NCBI GenBank assembly: GCA_938044055.1
Contig: CALIQO010000317.1
Span: forward strand, 1-7,750
Reading direction: 5' to 3'
From: an uncultured Saprospiraceae bacterium
Lineage (GTDB): Bacteria; Bacteroidota; Bacteroidia; Chitinophagales; Saprospiraceae
Length of the DNA stretch: 7,750 nucleotides
Below the pieces are notes generated by a model. The model had not been told where the DNA came from. It searched no databases and saw nothing but the letters and a program-made list of their open reading frames with translations. Positions 1-6,588 of this stretch are shown one piece after another (position 1 is the stretch's first letter; every line of letters starts with the position of its first letter). A program made the position numbers and the translations under genes.

Positions 1-914
1 GCAGCATCCATGAATATTTCTTGATGTGTACCAGCACTGCCAGGAGCGAAAACTATTCCATGGATACTTACAGCAAGTAATATGTCTTCTCTTATAGAAT
101 TAGAAAAGTACTTGGCGATATGAGAGGCGAATACATTGCTCGGTTCGTGGCCATAAAACCAGGTAGGTATGGCTAAGTTCTTTTTTCCTTCTGGAAATTT
201 TTCAAGCACTTCCATAGCATCATCCATGTATCCTTCATCACTATATTTCATTTTCGAATCCATGATTTCCAGAGCGGATTCCACATCTGCAGTGGTATAG
301 GATTTAAGATAAGCACCGAGATTGGCCGCTTCCATAATTCCAGGACCTCCACCAGAACAGATAAAGAAACCTTCTTGTGCAAGGGCATATGACAATCGTA
401 CAATTTGCTTATAGTTAGGATCATTTCTCAATGTGCTGTGACCTCCCATGATTCCGATGCACTTCTTCTGGAAAGTACCATTGTCTTCACTTCCTAGCAA
501 TTCGTATAAGGCATCGTCTATCGCATGATCGTGTAACCTCTGATACAAGGCTTCTGTAACGGAAATGTTGAAACGGTTAGCATAAAAGTGGTTGTAGATG
601 TTTTCATCATAGGTTATGTTCTCTACTGGATCTGGAATTGCGTATAATTCTTGCCAGGAGTACAAGGTATTCCTATATACCTCATAAGGATGGTTTTCAA
701 TTCTAGGAAAAATGATACCTCCTTTATTATTGATAATATCCCTTTCTTCCGACTTTAGGGTACAGCCGAGGAATACAGTTCCTGAAAGTGTATAATTGCT
801 CCACGCTGTATCAACCGGGGAGAAGTCAATCTTCTGTAAGCAATGATTTCTAAGATCAGGGCCTAATCTATTAAATTCTTGCAGCGTTTCTATTTCTACT
901 GTTCTCTGTCTCAT
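1..914 (-). CDS. LOG-family Rossmann-fold nucleotide-binding protein, partial (C-terminus beyond left edge)
   Basis: I translated 304 codons by hand from the ATG at 914-912; the frame is open to the left edge, so the C-terminus is missing. The LOG-type Rossmann domain begins near residue 150 (KKCIGIMGGHS). It carries the family's nucleotide-binding motif SGGGPGIMEAAN at about 187-197 and the PGGxGTxxE-type motif as PGSAGTHQE at 291-299. Characterised LOG enzymes cleave the N-glycosidic bond of nucleoside 5'-monophosphates, for example cytokinin ribotides or purine nucleotides. The roughly 150-residue N-terminal part (FLGC near 48-51, HDHAIDDAL near 128-136) is longer than in the small LOG proteins. 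It recalls the long 'PGaaGTvQEiF' subfamily, in which the second Gly of the motif is normally not kept, so Ser293-Ala294 is probably not a defect. The protein is presumably cytosolic. The exact substrate is unknown. The lipoprotein gene lies 60 bases upstream on the same strand, so the two may share a transcript. Confidence 0.85.
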   Translation of the reverse strand, partial: MRQRTVEIETLQEFNRLGPDLRNHCLQKIDFSPVDTAWSNYTLSGTVFLGCTLKSEERDIINNKGGIIFPRIENHPYEVYRNTLYSWQELYAIPDPVENITYDENIYNHFYANRFNISVTEALYQRLHDHAIDDALYELLGSEDNGTFQKKCIGIMGGHSTLRNDPNYKQIVRLSYALAQEGFFICSGGGPGIMEAANLGAYLKSYTTADVESALEIMDSKMKYSDEGYMDDAMEVLEKFPEGKKNLAIPTWFYGHEPSNVFASHIAKYFSNSIREDILLAVSIHGIVFAPGSAGTHQEIFMDA

Positions 915-974
915 GTACTAGAATTAAACAATAAAGAAAAGAACTTATCTTTAGAAATAAGAAACTATGGCTAA

Positions 975-1475
975 TTACTGTTTACTTAATTTTAGAACCT
1001 TCTCTGTTATTGAATTGTCGATGGTATCTCTCAGATACAGGGCGATATTTTCTGCAGATTCATGGGAATCAGATGTGCCATCTCCGTATTCTACTTCTAT
1101 CACAGATTGATCGAGTTGTAAGTAATACTTATTAACCTTGGTAAATCCACTGTTGACTTTTTCGTTTATCAACCTATAAGTAGATTGTATTCTTTCTTCG
1201 TTCCCACCTATCATCAGTTGTATATCGATGAAGGACGCTTTGGCTTCCATGCTACCAGCATTCTCTGTAAGCACAGAACTGGAATCGGAAGAGCTACCCA
1301 TATTCAATAGTGTTCCATAATAGGTGATGTGGCTGTCTATGTTCCAAGTTCCTATAAGCGATTTACTGGCTTCTTCTGCATTGTTTTTAAGACAAGAAGA
1401 AAAACCAATGCTTCCTAATAAAAGCAATAGAATCAAGGCCTTATATAAGTTGTCGTTGATTTTTTTCGATTTCAT
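975..1475 (-). CDS. Small lipoprotein with lipocalin-like start, function unknown
   Basis: This is a 166-residue protein with a lipoprotein signal: Lys-rich N-terminus (KSKK), hydrophobic stretch about 12-25 (ALILLLLLGSIGF), and lipobox F25-S26-S27-C28. Cys28 would be the acylated residue. No Asp follows at +2 (it is Leu29), but Bacteroidota sorting rules differ from those of E. coli, so location is left open. The mature part opens with SLIGTWNID (39-47). This Gly-Thr-Trp start is common in small Bacteroidota lipoproteins with lipocalin-like beta-barrel domains. A Ser-rich low-complexity loop (about 60-68) follows, then alternating beta-type sequence to the end. No catalytic motif is visible. 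The upstream sequence CACGGAGA abuts the ATG directly, so it does not make a good Shine-Dalgarno site. The gene lies 60 bases upstream of the LOG-family gene. The lipoprotein call is firm; the lipocalin-like fold is tentative. Confidence 0.75.
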   Translation of the reverse strand: MKSKKINDNLYKALILLLLLGSIGFSSCLKNNAEEASKSLIGTWNIDSHITYYGTLLNMGSSSDSSSVLTENAGSMEAKASFIDIQLMIGGNEERIQSTYRLINEKVNSGFTKVNKYYLQLDQSVIEVEYGDGTSDSHESAENIALYLRDTIDNSITEKVLKLSKQ

Positions 1476-1721
1476 TCTCCGTGTATTTGTTGCAAGGAAT
1501 AAATCCTTTCTTATCTATTAACGTTATGTAGACATGGTTTATCCTCTAGTATCAATACAAATATTTCCTGGATACTGTATACCCGACAAATTATGGAAAT
1601 AAATATAAGCATTTACTTAGCTCTAAGCGGCATTTTTATAAACGATTGATTACAACAAACCAGAAATTTAGCTACCTTCTTAAATCCTATTACCTATATA
1701 ATAGAATTAAGATTCCAAATT
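1476..1721. promoter_or_regulatory. Divergent intergenic region between lipoprotein and GNAT genes
   Basis: These 246 AT-rich bases lie between two divergent starts and must hold promoters for both directions. I found no clear Bacteroidota-type TTG/TAnnTTTG pair at proper spacing. The best -10-like match on the plus strand is TATAAT at 1697-1702, just 19 bases before the GNAT ATG and without a matching -35. A TTG at 1646-1648 and a TACCTTCT at 1673-1680 are too far apart to be convincing. An inverted repeat is listed separately. No small ORF or RNA structure could be supported. Confidence 0.4.
1548..1576. repeat. Short inverted repeat AGTATC...GATACT, possible operator
   Basis: AGTATC (1548-1553) and its exact reverse complement GATACT (1571-1576) flank a 17-base spacer. 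The palindrome GTATAC follows at 1577-1582. The repeat sits about 75-100 bases upstream of the lipoprotein start and about 150 bases upstream of the GNAT start, a plausible place for a regulator site. Six-base arms can occur by chance in AT-rich DNA, so this is weak. Confidence 0.2.
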
Positions 1722-2180
1722 ATGATATTTAGAAAAGCGAAAAGAAATGACATTGTTTATATAGTCGAAATGCTTGCTGATGATGAACTAGGGAAGACGC
1801 GCGAAGACTTTCAGATTCCTTTGCCCGCTGCATATCTAGAAGCTTTTGAAAACATCAATGTGGACCCCAATCAGGAATTGATTGTCGTTGAAGACGATAG
1901 CGCCGGAATTATAGGAACCATGCAGCTGTCATTTATTCAATATCTTACTTATCAAGGTGGGATAAGAGCACAGATTGAAGCAGTTAGAATAAGAAAAGAT
2001 AAAAGAGGACTAGGTATGGGGCGGAAGATGTTTGAGTGGGCTATCGAGACAGCTAGAGATCGTAATGCACACTTACTCCAGCTTACAACGGATAAGAAAA
2101 GACCTGAAGCCATTCAGTTTTATGAAGATTTAGGATTCAAAGCAACTCATGAAGGAATGAAAATGCACTTTAAATTATAA
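1722..2180 (+). CDS. GNAT-family N-acetyltransferase
   Basis: This is a complete 152-residue single-domain GNAT protein, the usual size for the family. It would transfer an acetyl group from acetyl-CoA to an amine of a small molecule or protein in the cytosol. Motif A, the acetyl-CoA pyrophosphate loop, is R95-G-L-G98-M-G100, fitting the family pattern R/Q-x-x-G-x-G/A. It follows the beta-strand AQIEAVRI (83-90). Motif B is AIQFYEDLGF (130-139), with Tyr134 in the place of the usual catalytic tyrosine. The N-terminus (FRKAKRNDI) matches the first strand and helix of the fold. The start has no Shine-Dalgarno sequence, only AT-rich DNA, as is common in Bacteroidota. It is the only plus-strand gene and stands alone. 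The acceptor substrate cannot be told. The next gene runs toward it and ends 7 bases downstream. Confidence 0.88.
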   Translation: MIFRKAKRNDIVYIVEMLADDELGKTREDFQIPLPAAYLEAFENINVDPNQELIVVEDDSAGIIGTMQLSFIQYLTYQGGIRAQIEAVRIRKDKRGLGMGRKMFEWAIETARDRNAHLLQLTTDKKRPEAIQFYEDLGFKATHEGMKMHFKL

Positions 2181-2191
2181 AATGTAATTAA
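2170..2191. terminator. Weak AT-only hairpin shared by two converging genes
   Basis: TTAAATTA (2170-2177) can pair with TAATTAA (2185-2191): seven A-T pairs with one bulged A around a 7-base loop. The hairpin spans both stop codons of the convergent GNAT and dehydrogenase genes. It has no GC pairs, so its stability as a terminator is doubtful. It is listed because no better terminator is visible in the 7-base gap. Confidence 0.2.
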
Positions 2192-3054
2192 TAGCCCATC
2201 TTCCTTTTGGCTTGATTGAATAGAGGAATACCATTCATCTTGCGTTTGTAGTTTTCTGCCAACTGTCTCCCAGCGACTTCCTGATCGGTTATAGAAGCGA
2301 TATGCGGAGTTACTAATATGGTCTCTCTATTTTTGACTTCGGAATAGAGTGGGTCGGAAGATGAGCATACATCTAAGCAAGCTCCCGATAAATGTCCGTT
2401 GTCTACATACTTCAAGAGCGCTTTATAGTCTATGTGATCATGCCTTCCGACATTAACAATATATGCTCCCTTAGGTAAGTTAGACATTGATCGGTCATTA
2501 AGGATGTGATAAGTATCAAGAGTGAGTGGTAATAGACAGATAAGAATATCTGTAAGAGAAAGAAAATGGGTAAAACCTTCTGATGTGAAATGATTGATTT
2601 CAATGTCCTTCTGTGTGCGGCTGTATCCGATAACTTTATACCCTTTTTGTTTTAGGTCTATGGCGACGCCTAGTCCGATTTTACCCATTCCCATAATTCC
2701 TATAGTAGGATCCTGAATTTTCAGTTTGCCAGATTGCTTAATGCTTGTTCTGACATATATGCTCATCATTTCTGTCAGGGTAGGATCAACAATTCTAGTG
2801 ATGGGAATGTCTGTGGGGAGGGAGGGGTCTTGGAATATATGATCAACGCCTGCACCCAAGGATGAAATCATTTTAAGATTAGGAAACCGATCGAAACGCC
2901 CTGGATGATGTCCCCAGCATAGGAGGCAGGTTATTGTTTTGTTTATTCTAGGGTCAGAAAAATTAGTATAGATGGGTACACGCGGTATTTTAGATTTCAA
3001 GGTATCTAATAGGAGGGTAATGTCTCTATCCCGTATGTCAATGCCGATGGCCAT
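2188..3054 (-). CDS. GhrA-like D-2-hydroxyacid dehydrogenase, short form
   Basis: The protein has 288 residues. The family interconverts 2-keto acids and D-2-hydroxy acids with NAD(P)H; the nearest resemblance I recall is glyoxylate/hydroxypyruvate reductase A. Seen here: the substrate-loop motif SLGAGVDH (65-72); the Rossmann motif G122-M-G124-K-I-G127; VNVGR with the substrate-binding Arg204; LDV with Asp228; TPHIAS with catalytic His251; and a C-terminal Gly-Tyr as in GhrA. Two things are odd. First, the arm between the two domains is cut short: MMSIYV (about 96-101) is followed almost at once by the Rossmann strand TIGIMG. E. coli GhrA (312 residues, from memory) has about 24 more residues there. 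Second, the usual catalytic Glu of the LDVfxxEP motif is replaced by SSSDPL, with Asp234 nearest by alignment, and the Gly after the Arg is His205. It may be active with altered specificity, or degenerate. It is the last gene of the transporter operon, starting 1 base after the ATPase stop, so translation is probably coupled. Confidence 0.82.
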   Translation of the reverse strand: MAIGIDIRDRDITLLLDTLKSKIPRVPIYTNFSDPRINKTITCLLCWGHHPGRFDRFPNLKMISSLGAGVDHIFQDPSLPTDIPITRIVDPTLTEMMSIYVRTSIKQSGKLKIQDPTIGIMGMGKIGLGVAIDLKQKGYKVIGYSRTQKDIEINHFTSEGFTHFLSLTDILICLLPLTLDTYHILNDRSMSNLPKGAYIVNVGRHDHIDYKALLKYVDNGHLSGACLDVCSSSDPLYSEVKNRETILVTPHIASITDQEVAGRQLAENYKRKMNGIPLFNQAKRKMGY

Positions 3055-3055
3055 A

Positions 3056-3865
3056 CTATCCCATTTCTGCTACCTTGATCATGGTGTCTTCCACATGGTG
3101 AACTAGCTCAGTATATCGAGGCTCCCGCTTAATGTTTCGAGATCTACTAAGTGGAAGGTCTATTTTTATTCTTTCGACAAATCTTGATGGAGGCGATTTA
3201 AGAATCATGATTTCATCTGCAAGGTATACGGCTTCTGAAATATCGTGGGTAACGAATATGATTGTACTCTGAAACTTCTCCCATAAGCCAGCCAGTAAGT
3301 CTTGCATCTGTAACCTCGTCTTGATATCAAGCGCACCGAATGGCTCATCCATAAGAAGGATCTCTGAATTACCAAGGAGACTGCGCGCAATGGCGACTCT
3401 CTGTAGCTGTCCACCGGATAGAGTAGGGTACATGGCATACTTTTTTTCATGGCCTTCAAGTCCTACTTCCTTAATGATTTCCATGGCTCTGGCATCGCGT
3501 TCTTTCTTAGAGACGCCAGCATATTGAAGGGCAAGGCCTACATTTTCCAGAACAGTCATCCACGGTAGGGATGAATACTGCTGGAAAACCATGCTGATTC
3601 TATCCTCCGGTGTTCTTAGTTTTCCTTTGAGGAATATTTCTCCTTGGGTAGGTTCCTGAAGGCCGGCGATGTATCTAAGTATGGTGGATTTACCACTCCC
3701 TGACATGCCTAGGACGGCTATAAACTGTCCTTGGCCTGGTTTATCTTCTACTATAAAATTAGCATCTTTAATAATCCATGATTGTCCTCCGTCGTAACTC
3801 TGGCTGATCCCTTTCAACTCGATGACATTGTCATAGGCTACTTCGTCTTTAGCTTGATATTCCAT
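3056..3865 (-). CDS. ABC transporter ATP-binding protein, nitrate/sulfonate/taurine class
   Basis: This is a complete 269-residue ABC ATPase that would drive the permease encoded just upstream from the cytoplasmic side. All motifs are intact: Walker A G53-M-S-G-S-G-K59-S-T; Q-loop VFQQ (93-96) followed by SSLPWMTVLENV, typical of the SsuB/TauB/NrtD group; signature LSGGQ (149-153); Walker B ILLMDEP (169-175) with catalytic Glu174; D-loop ALD (178-180); and H-switch His207 in THDISEA. Length is normal for the group. A 40-residue C-terminal tail (about 228-269) follows, without a recognised regulatory domain. The gene starts 2 bases after the permease stop and ends 1 base before the dehydrogenase start. 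The class is clear from the motifs; the transported substrate is not. Confidence 0.93.
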   Translation of the reverse strand: MEYQAKDEVAYDNVIELKGISQSYDGGQSWIIKDANFIVEDKPGQGQFIAVLGMSGSGKSTILRYIAGLQEPTQGEIFLKGKLRTPEDRISMVFQQYSSLPWMTVLENVGLALQYAGVSKKERDARAMEIIKEVGLEGHEKKYAMYPTLSGGQLQRVAIARSLLGNSEILLMDEPFGALDIKTRLQMQDLLAGLWEKFQSTIIFVTHDISEAVYLADEIMILKSPPSRFVERIKIDLPLSRSRNIKREPRYTELVHHVEDTMIKVAEMG

Positions 3866-3867
3866 AA

Positions 3868-4929
3868 CTATGCACTGGATTTAGGTGAAAGGAAAAGTTT
3901 ATATCCGCTTCTGAATATGGCAATCAAGAAGATGAAATGAATGACCCATTGTGTCCCTCCGAAAAGGTAGGTCATAGGTTTTATACCATCTCCCATCAAT
4001 GGATAAAATTCTGATATCGCAAAGAACAGGTATATGGCAATGAAGATGTACTTCATTACTTGAAATACATAATCCCATATGGTGTCCCAGATTGATAATT
4101 CTTTAAGAGCATTCTTCTGGTAACCTGGTTTCGTCTGGTACTTATGAGGAAAAAATTTCCTGTCTAAATAGGCAAACAATTTGTCTTGAAATACGCCAAA
4201 AACAATGATCATCAGAAGAACAGCAAATGTCTTATCTGGCCTTCCCATACGCTGACCAGACTTGAAAATTAACGACCCTAATCCTCCTTGATCTCCTATG
4301 CCTTCTGCAACAATTATATAGGTCCAGGATATGGCTGTGAGTACTCTGATGTCATCTGATATCTTAGACATCACGGCAGGGAAGTAAACCGTTCTTATGG
4401 TCTGCCACTTATTAGCACCTAACGTATATACTGTTTTAAGATAGACGTCTTTTACTTCGTCTATCCTTACGACTATTGTAGGTAATAGATAAATAACAAT
4501 ACCGAAAGCTAGGAAAATGGTTTTCATAGAAATCCCTATCCCAAACCAAGTAATGAATATACCTGTAACTGCGGTTAACGGAACAAATCGAATGGCATCG
4601 ACATGAGGTTGAAAAGATCCTCTGAAAAACCCAAACAAACCTATCAAGAAACCTATGGGTATTGAGAATAGAAGTGCTACAACGTAACCACTTAAGTTAA
4701 GTCCTACAGATTTACATGTATTCTGAATCAGGTTATTATCTGCATATAAATCCCCAAAGGCTGTAAAGACTTTCAATGGGTGGGGAAGGATTCCTGGCTT
4801 TACCATAGGATTATCTCCACTTGTAAATATCAGCCATAGACCCAGTATAAACAATATACCTCCTAACCCTAGGATTACCCTCTGTTGCTTGCTTAATGCT
4901 TTTCTTAAATCAAATAGGTTGTCGAACAT
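3868..4929 (-). CDS. ABC transporter permease (SsuC/TauC-like) with extra C-terminal membrane segments
   Basis: This 353-residue inner-membrane permease forms the channel of the importer, probably as a homodimer because only one permease gene is present. TM1 is about 18-35, then a periplasmic stretch with PGILPHPLKV (45-54), as in SsuC/TauC proteins. Further helices lie near 82-100, 116-128, 136-151, 197-208 and 234-247. The cytoplasmic coupling loop with the EAA-type motif is at about 169-190 (TLGANKWQTIRTVYFPAV), where the ATPase docks. SsuC-type permeases are about 250-270 residues, so residues from about 262 on are extra. They form a Trp/Tyr-rich linker (IWDTIWDYV) and two more hydrophobic helices near 291-308 and 325-341. 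The gene begins 7 bases after the binding-protein stop and ends 2 bases before the ATPase start. Confidence 0.9.
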   Translation of the reverse strand: MFDNLFDLRKALSKQQRVILGLGGILFILGLWLIFTSGDNPMVKPGILPHPLKVFTAFGDLYADNNLIQNTCKSVGLNLSGYVVALLFSIPIGFLIGLFGFFRGSFQPHVDAIRFVPLTAVTGIFITWFGIGISMKTIFLAFGIVIYLLPTIVVRIDEVKDVYLKTVYTLGANKWQTIRTVYFPAVMSKISDDIRVLTAISWTYIIVAEGIGDQGGLGSLIFKSGQRMGRPDKTFAVLLMIIVFGVFQDKLFAYLDRKFFPHKYQTKPGYQKNALKELSIWDTIWDYVFQVMKYIFIAIYLFFAISEFYPLMGDGIKPMTYLFGGTQWVIHFIFLIAIFRSGYKLFLSPKSSA

Positions 4930-4936
4930 AGGTTAG

Positions 4937-6529
4937 TTATCCAGCTATGAGTTGGAATTCTGTCCTTCTATTCTTAGACTTGCATGCTTCCGTAGCATTG
5001 GTTTCACAACCCGCTACAGGCTTGTCAGGACCATTACCTATAATGACGAATCTGTTCTTATCCATTCCGTATTGATTAGAAAGATAATCTGCTACAGACT
5101 GAGCCCGCTTTTTAGACAGATCCATGTTCATGGCTTTATTACCTACATTATCGGTATTGCCTTCTACTCTTACTCTTACATTACCGAAAGTCTTAGCAAC
5201 ATCTGCGAATTGTATATCGATAAGGGTCTTAGCATTTTGTGTCAACTCGAATGCTCCTGTATTAAAAGCAATGCTTAGTGGCTTAGAAGCAATGGCTGGA
5301 GCTGCTCTTTCCTTAGCAGTAGCTGGAGTAAATGTTTTAGATTTTTCAGCCGCATATCCTGCTCCTTTTAGATTGCCGTCCGCATTTAAGATGGCTCCGT
5401 TGTATATTACAGATCTCCAGTTAGGAGCAATCTTTTCTGCATCACCTATTTCTACGAATTTTCTAGCCATGTCTCCATACAAGTCTTGACCTTCTTTTCC
5501 TCTGAATGAAGTATTAAGACCGAAGAAGTTTTTATTATCACCATGTCCAGTAAAGTATACATTTTCCATCATTCCCATTGCATCTTCGACAGGAACGCCG
5601 TTTAATTCAGCTAGATACTTAGCAGCAATTTCACGGTTACTCTTATTTGCGCTAAGCTCAGCTACCGCTTTCATCCATCCTTCGTAAAACCCATTGATCA
5701 TTGATTTGTTATCATCTATGAAATCTTGACTGGCAAACATAATGTCCCCTATGATGTGAGACTGTTCTCTAGTAGTAAGGAGGATTTTACTTCCTGCAAC
5801 TTCTCTAGTAGCAATTACATCATCTGGACTCCATACAACAGCAGCATCTATATCTCCAGAACGGAATAATTCTGCCGCCTTTAAGTTATCCTGAGTTGTT
5901 ATTACTTCGACATCACCATATTTCAGTCCTGCAGCTTGTAGGGAAGAAATCAACAAAGTCTGTGCCGGTGAAGGAACGGCTACAGCGATCTTCTTTCCTT
6001 TAAGATCATTAAGGGTATTGATGCCTCTTTTTACAATAATTGCATCTCCTCCTCTGGACCAATCTACTTGCATGAAGGCTTTTGGCTTATTTGCATTGAT
6101 TTCATCAGGTGCTGTATATAATGGAAATGCATCTGCAGTCTGTACAAGTACATCATATTCTCCTGCCATCCATGCATTAAGGGCATTTATTAAGTCATTC
6201 TCCAGCTTAAAATCAACCTTGAATCCATAGTCTTTCATAAACCTAGAACGCATATTTGCCTGAGCACCTTCATTGAAATAAAGACCGGGAGCATATCCAC
6301 CCCAGGATACCAATTGTACCCGTAAGGTCTTTCCATCTGAATTATCAGAAGCATTGCTATTGCCTCTATCAGAACGGGAATCGCCTGAAGAACTAGAAGC
6401 TTCCTCGGCTTGGTCTTTTAAGTTTTTCCCGAAACTTGTGTTATCAAGAATATACTTGCCTCCAAAAACTACTAGTGCCAGTATGGCTAGTGTGATAAGT
6501 AGCTTTGAAAATCCTGTTAGTCGTGCCAT
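4937..6529 (-). CDS. Solute-binding protein fused to OmpA-type peptidoglycan-binding domain
   Basis: The 530-residue polypeptide has four parts. (1) N-terminal membrane helix about 8-25 with Arg/Lys before it and no lipobox Cys, so probably an uncleaved anchor with the rest in the periplasm. (2) Ser/Asp/Gly-rich flexible linker, about 42-66. (3) Periplasmic binding domain of the NMT1/SsuA-like class, about 67-400: first strand LRVQLVSWGGYAPG (69-82), NTLNDLKGKKIAVAVPSPAQ (171-190), and AAELFRSGDIDAAVVWSPDD (218-237). (4) OmpA C-terminal domain, about 415-530, with the peptidoglycan residues Asp460 (EGNTD) and Arg475 (LSKKRA), 15 apart as in known OmpA domains, and a final NRRTEF (520-525). 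Cys508 and Cys516 could form a disulfide. The protein would deliver substrate to the downstream permease while holding the cell wall. The start is fixed by an in-frame stop a few codons upstream, and there is a fair Shine-Dalgarno site. From memory, similar fusions are annotated in Bacteroidota as 'phosphate ABC transporter substrate-binding/OmpA family'; phosphate is not supported here. Confidence 0.9.
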   Translation of the reverse strand: MARLTGFSKLLITLAILALVVFGGKYILDNTSFGKNLKDQAEEASSSSGDSRSDRGNSNASDNSDGKTLRVQLVSWGGYAPGLYFNEGAQANMRSRFMKDYGFKVDFKLENDLINALNAWMAGEYDVLVQTADAFPLYTAPDEINANKPKAFMQVDWSRGGDAIIVKRGINTLNDLKGKKIAVAVPSPAQTLLISSLQAAGLKYGDVEVITTQDNLKAAELFRSGDIDAAVVWSPDDVIATREVAGSKILLTTREQSHIIGDIMFASQDFIDDNKSMINGFYEGWMKAVAELSANKSNREIAAKYLAELNGVPVEDAMGMMENVYFTGHGDNKNFFGLNTSFRGKEGQDLYGDMARKFVEIGDAEKIAPNWRSVIYNGAILNADGNLKGAGYAAEKSKTFTPATAKERAAPAIASKPLSIAFNTGAFELTQNAKTLIDIQFADVAKTFGNVRVRVEGNTDNVGNKAMNMDLSKKRAQSVADYLSNQYGMDKNRFVIIGNGPDKPVAGCETNATEACKSKNRRTEFQLIAG

Positions 6530-6588
6530 CGTTTTTTCCTTTTGTTAATCCGTGAATTTTAAATACTAAATTTTAATACAATTCTATA
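6530..6588 (-). other. 59-base AT-rich spacer within the probable operon
   Basis: This is the largest gap inside the transporter gene set. Apart from the ribosome-binding site it holds very AT-rich DNA. I saw no GC-rich hairpin followed by a T run and no convincing promoter pair. Nothing here argues strongly for a separate transcript, though an internal promoter in such AT-rich sequence cannot be excluded. Confidence 0.35.
6537..6543 (-). promoter_or_regulatory. Shine-Dalgarno-like site of the binding-protein gene
   Basis: On the minus strand AAAAGGA lies with its AGGA 7 bases before the ATG at 6529. This is the clearest ribosome-binding site in the window, where most other starts show only AT-rich leaders. 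It may support high expression of the binding protein compared with its neighbours. This is inferred from sequence only. Confidence 0.5.

Noticed and set aside
935..970. Hairpin CTTAT...ATAAG between the lipoprotein and LOG genes as a terminator
   Set aside because: It has a five-pair AT-rich stem with no T run, and the gap is short. It is too weak to call.
1460..1466. Run of seven T (A on the coding strand) near the lipoprotein start as a programmed frameshift site
   Set aside because: It encodes ordinary Lys codons in the signal peptide, and no useful alternative frame follows.
1324..1521. Plus-strand 65-codon frame over the lipoprotein start
   Set aside because: It is antisense to the signal-peptide region, and its hydrophobicity mirrors that of the real gene. 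No start signal or homology pattern was seen.
4952..5489. Plus-strand reading frames opposite the OmpA part of the fusion
   Set aside because: They lie wholly antisense to a well-supported gene, show no domain motif and overlap each other. They are shadows.
4937..6529. The binding-protein/OmpA fusion as a frameshift or chimeric artefact
   Set aside because: The frame is continuous, both domains keep their key residues, and the linker between them is a normal Ala/Lys/Pro-rich stretch.
4937..6529. Assignment as a phosphate (PstS) binding protein
   Set aside because: There is one permease gene rather than a PstC/PstA pair, and the ATPase has SsuB/TauB-like motifs. The binding domain reads as NMT1/SsuA-like.
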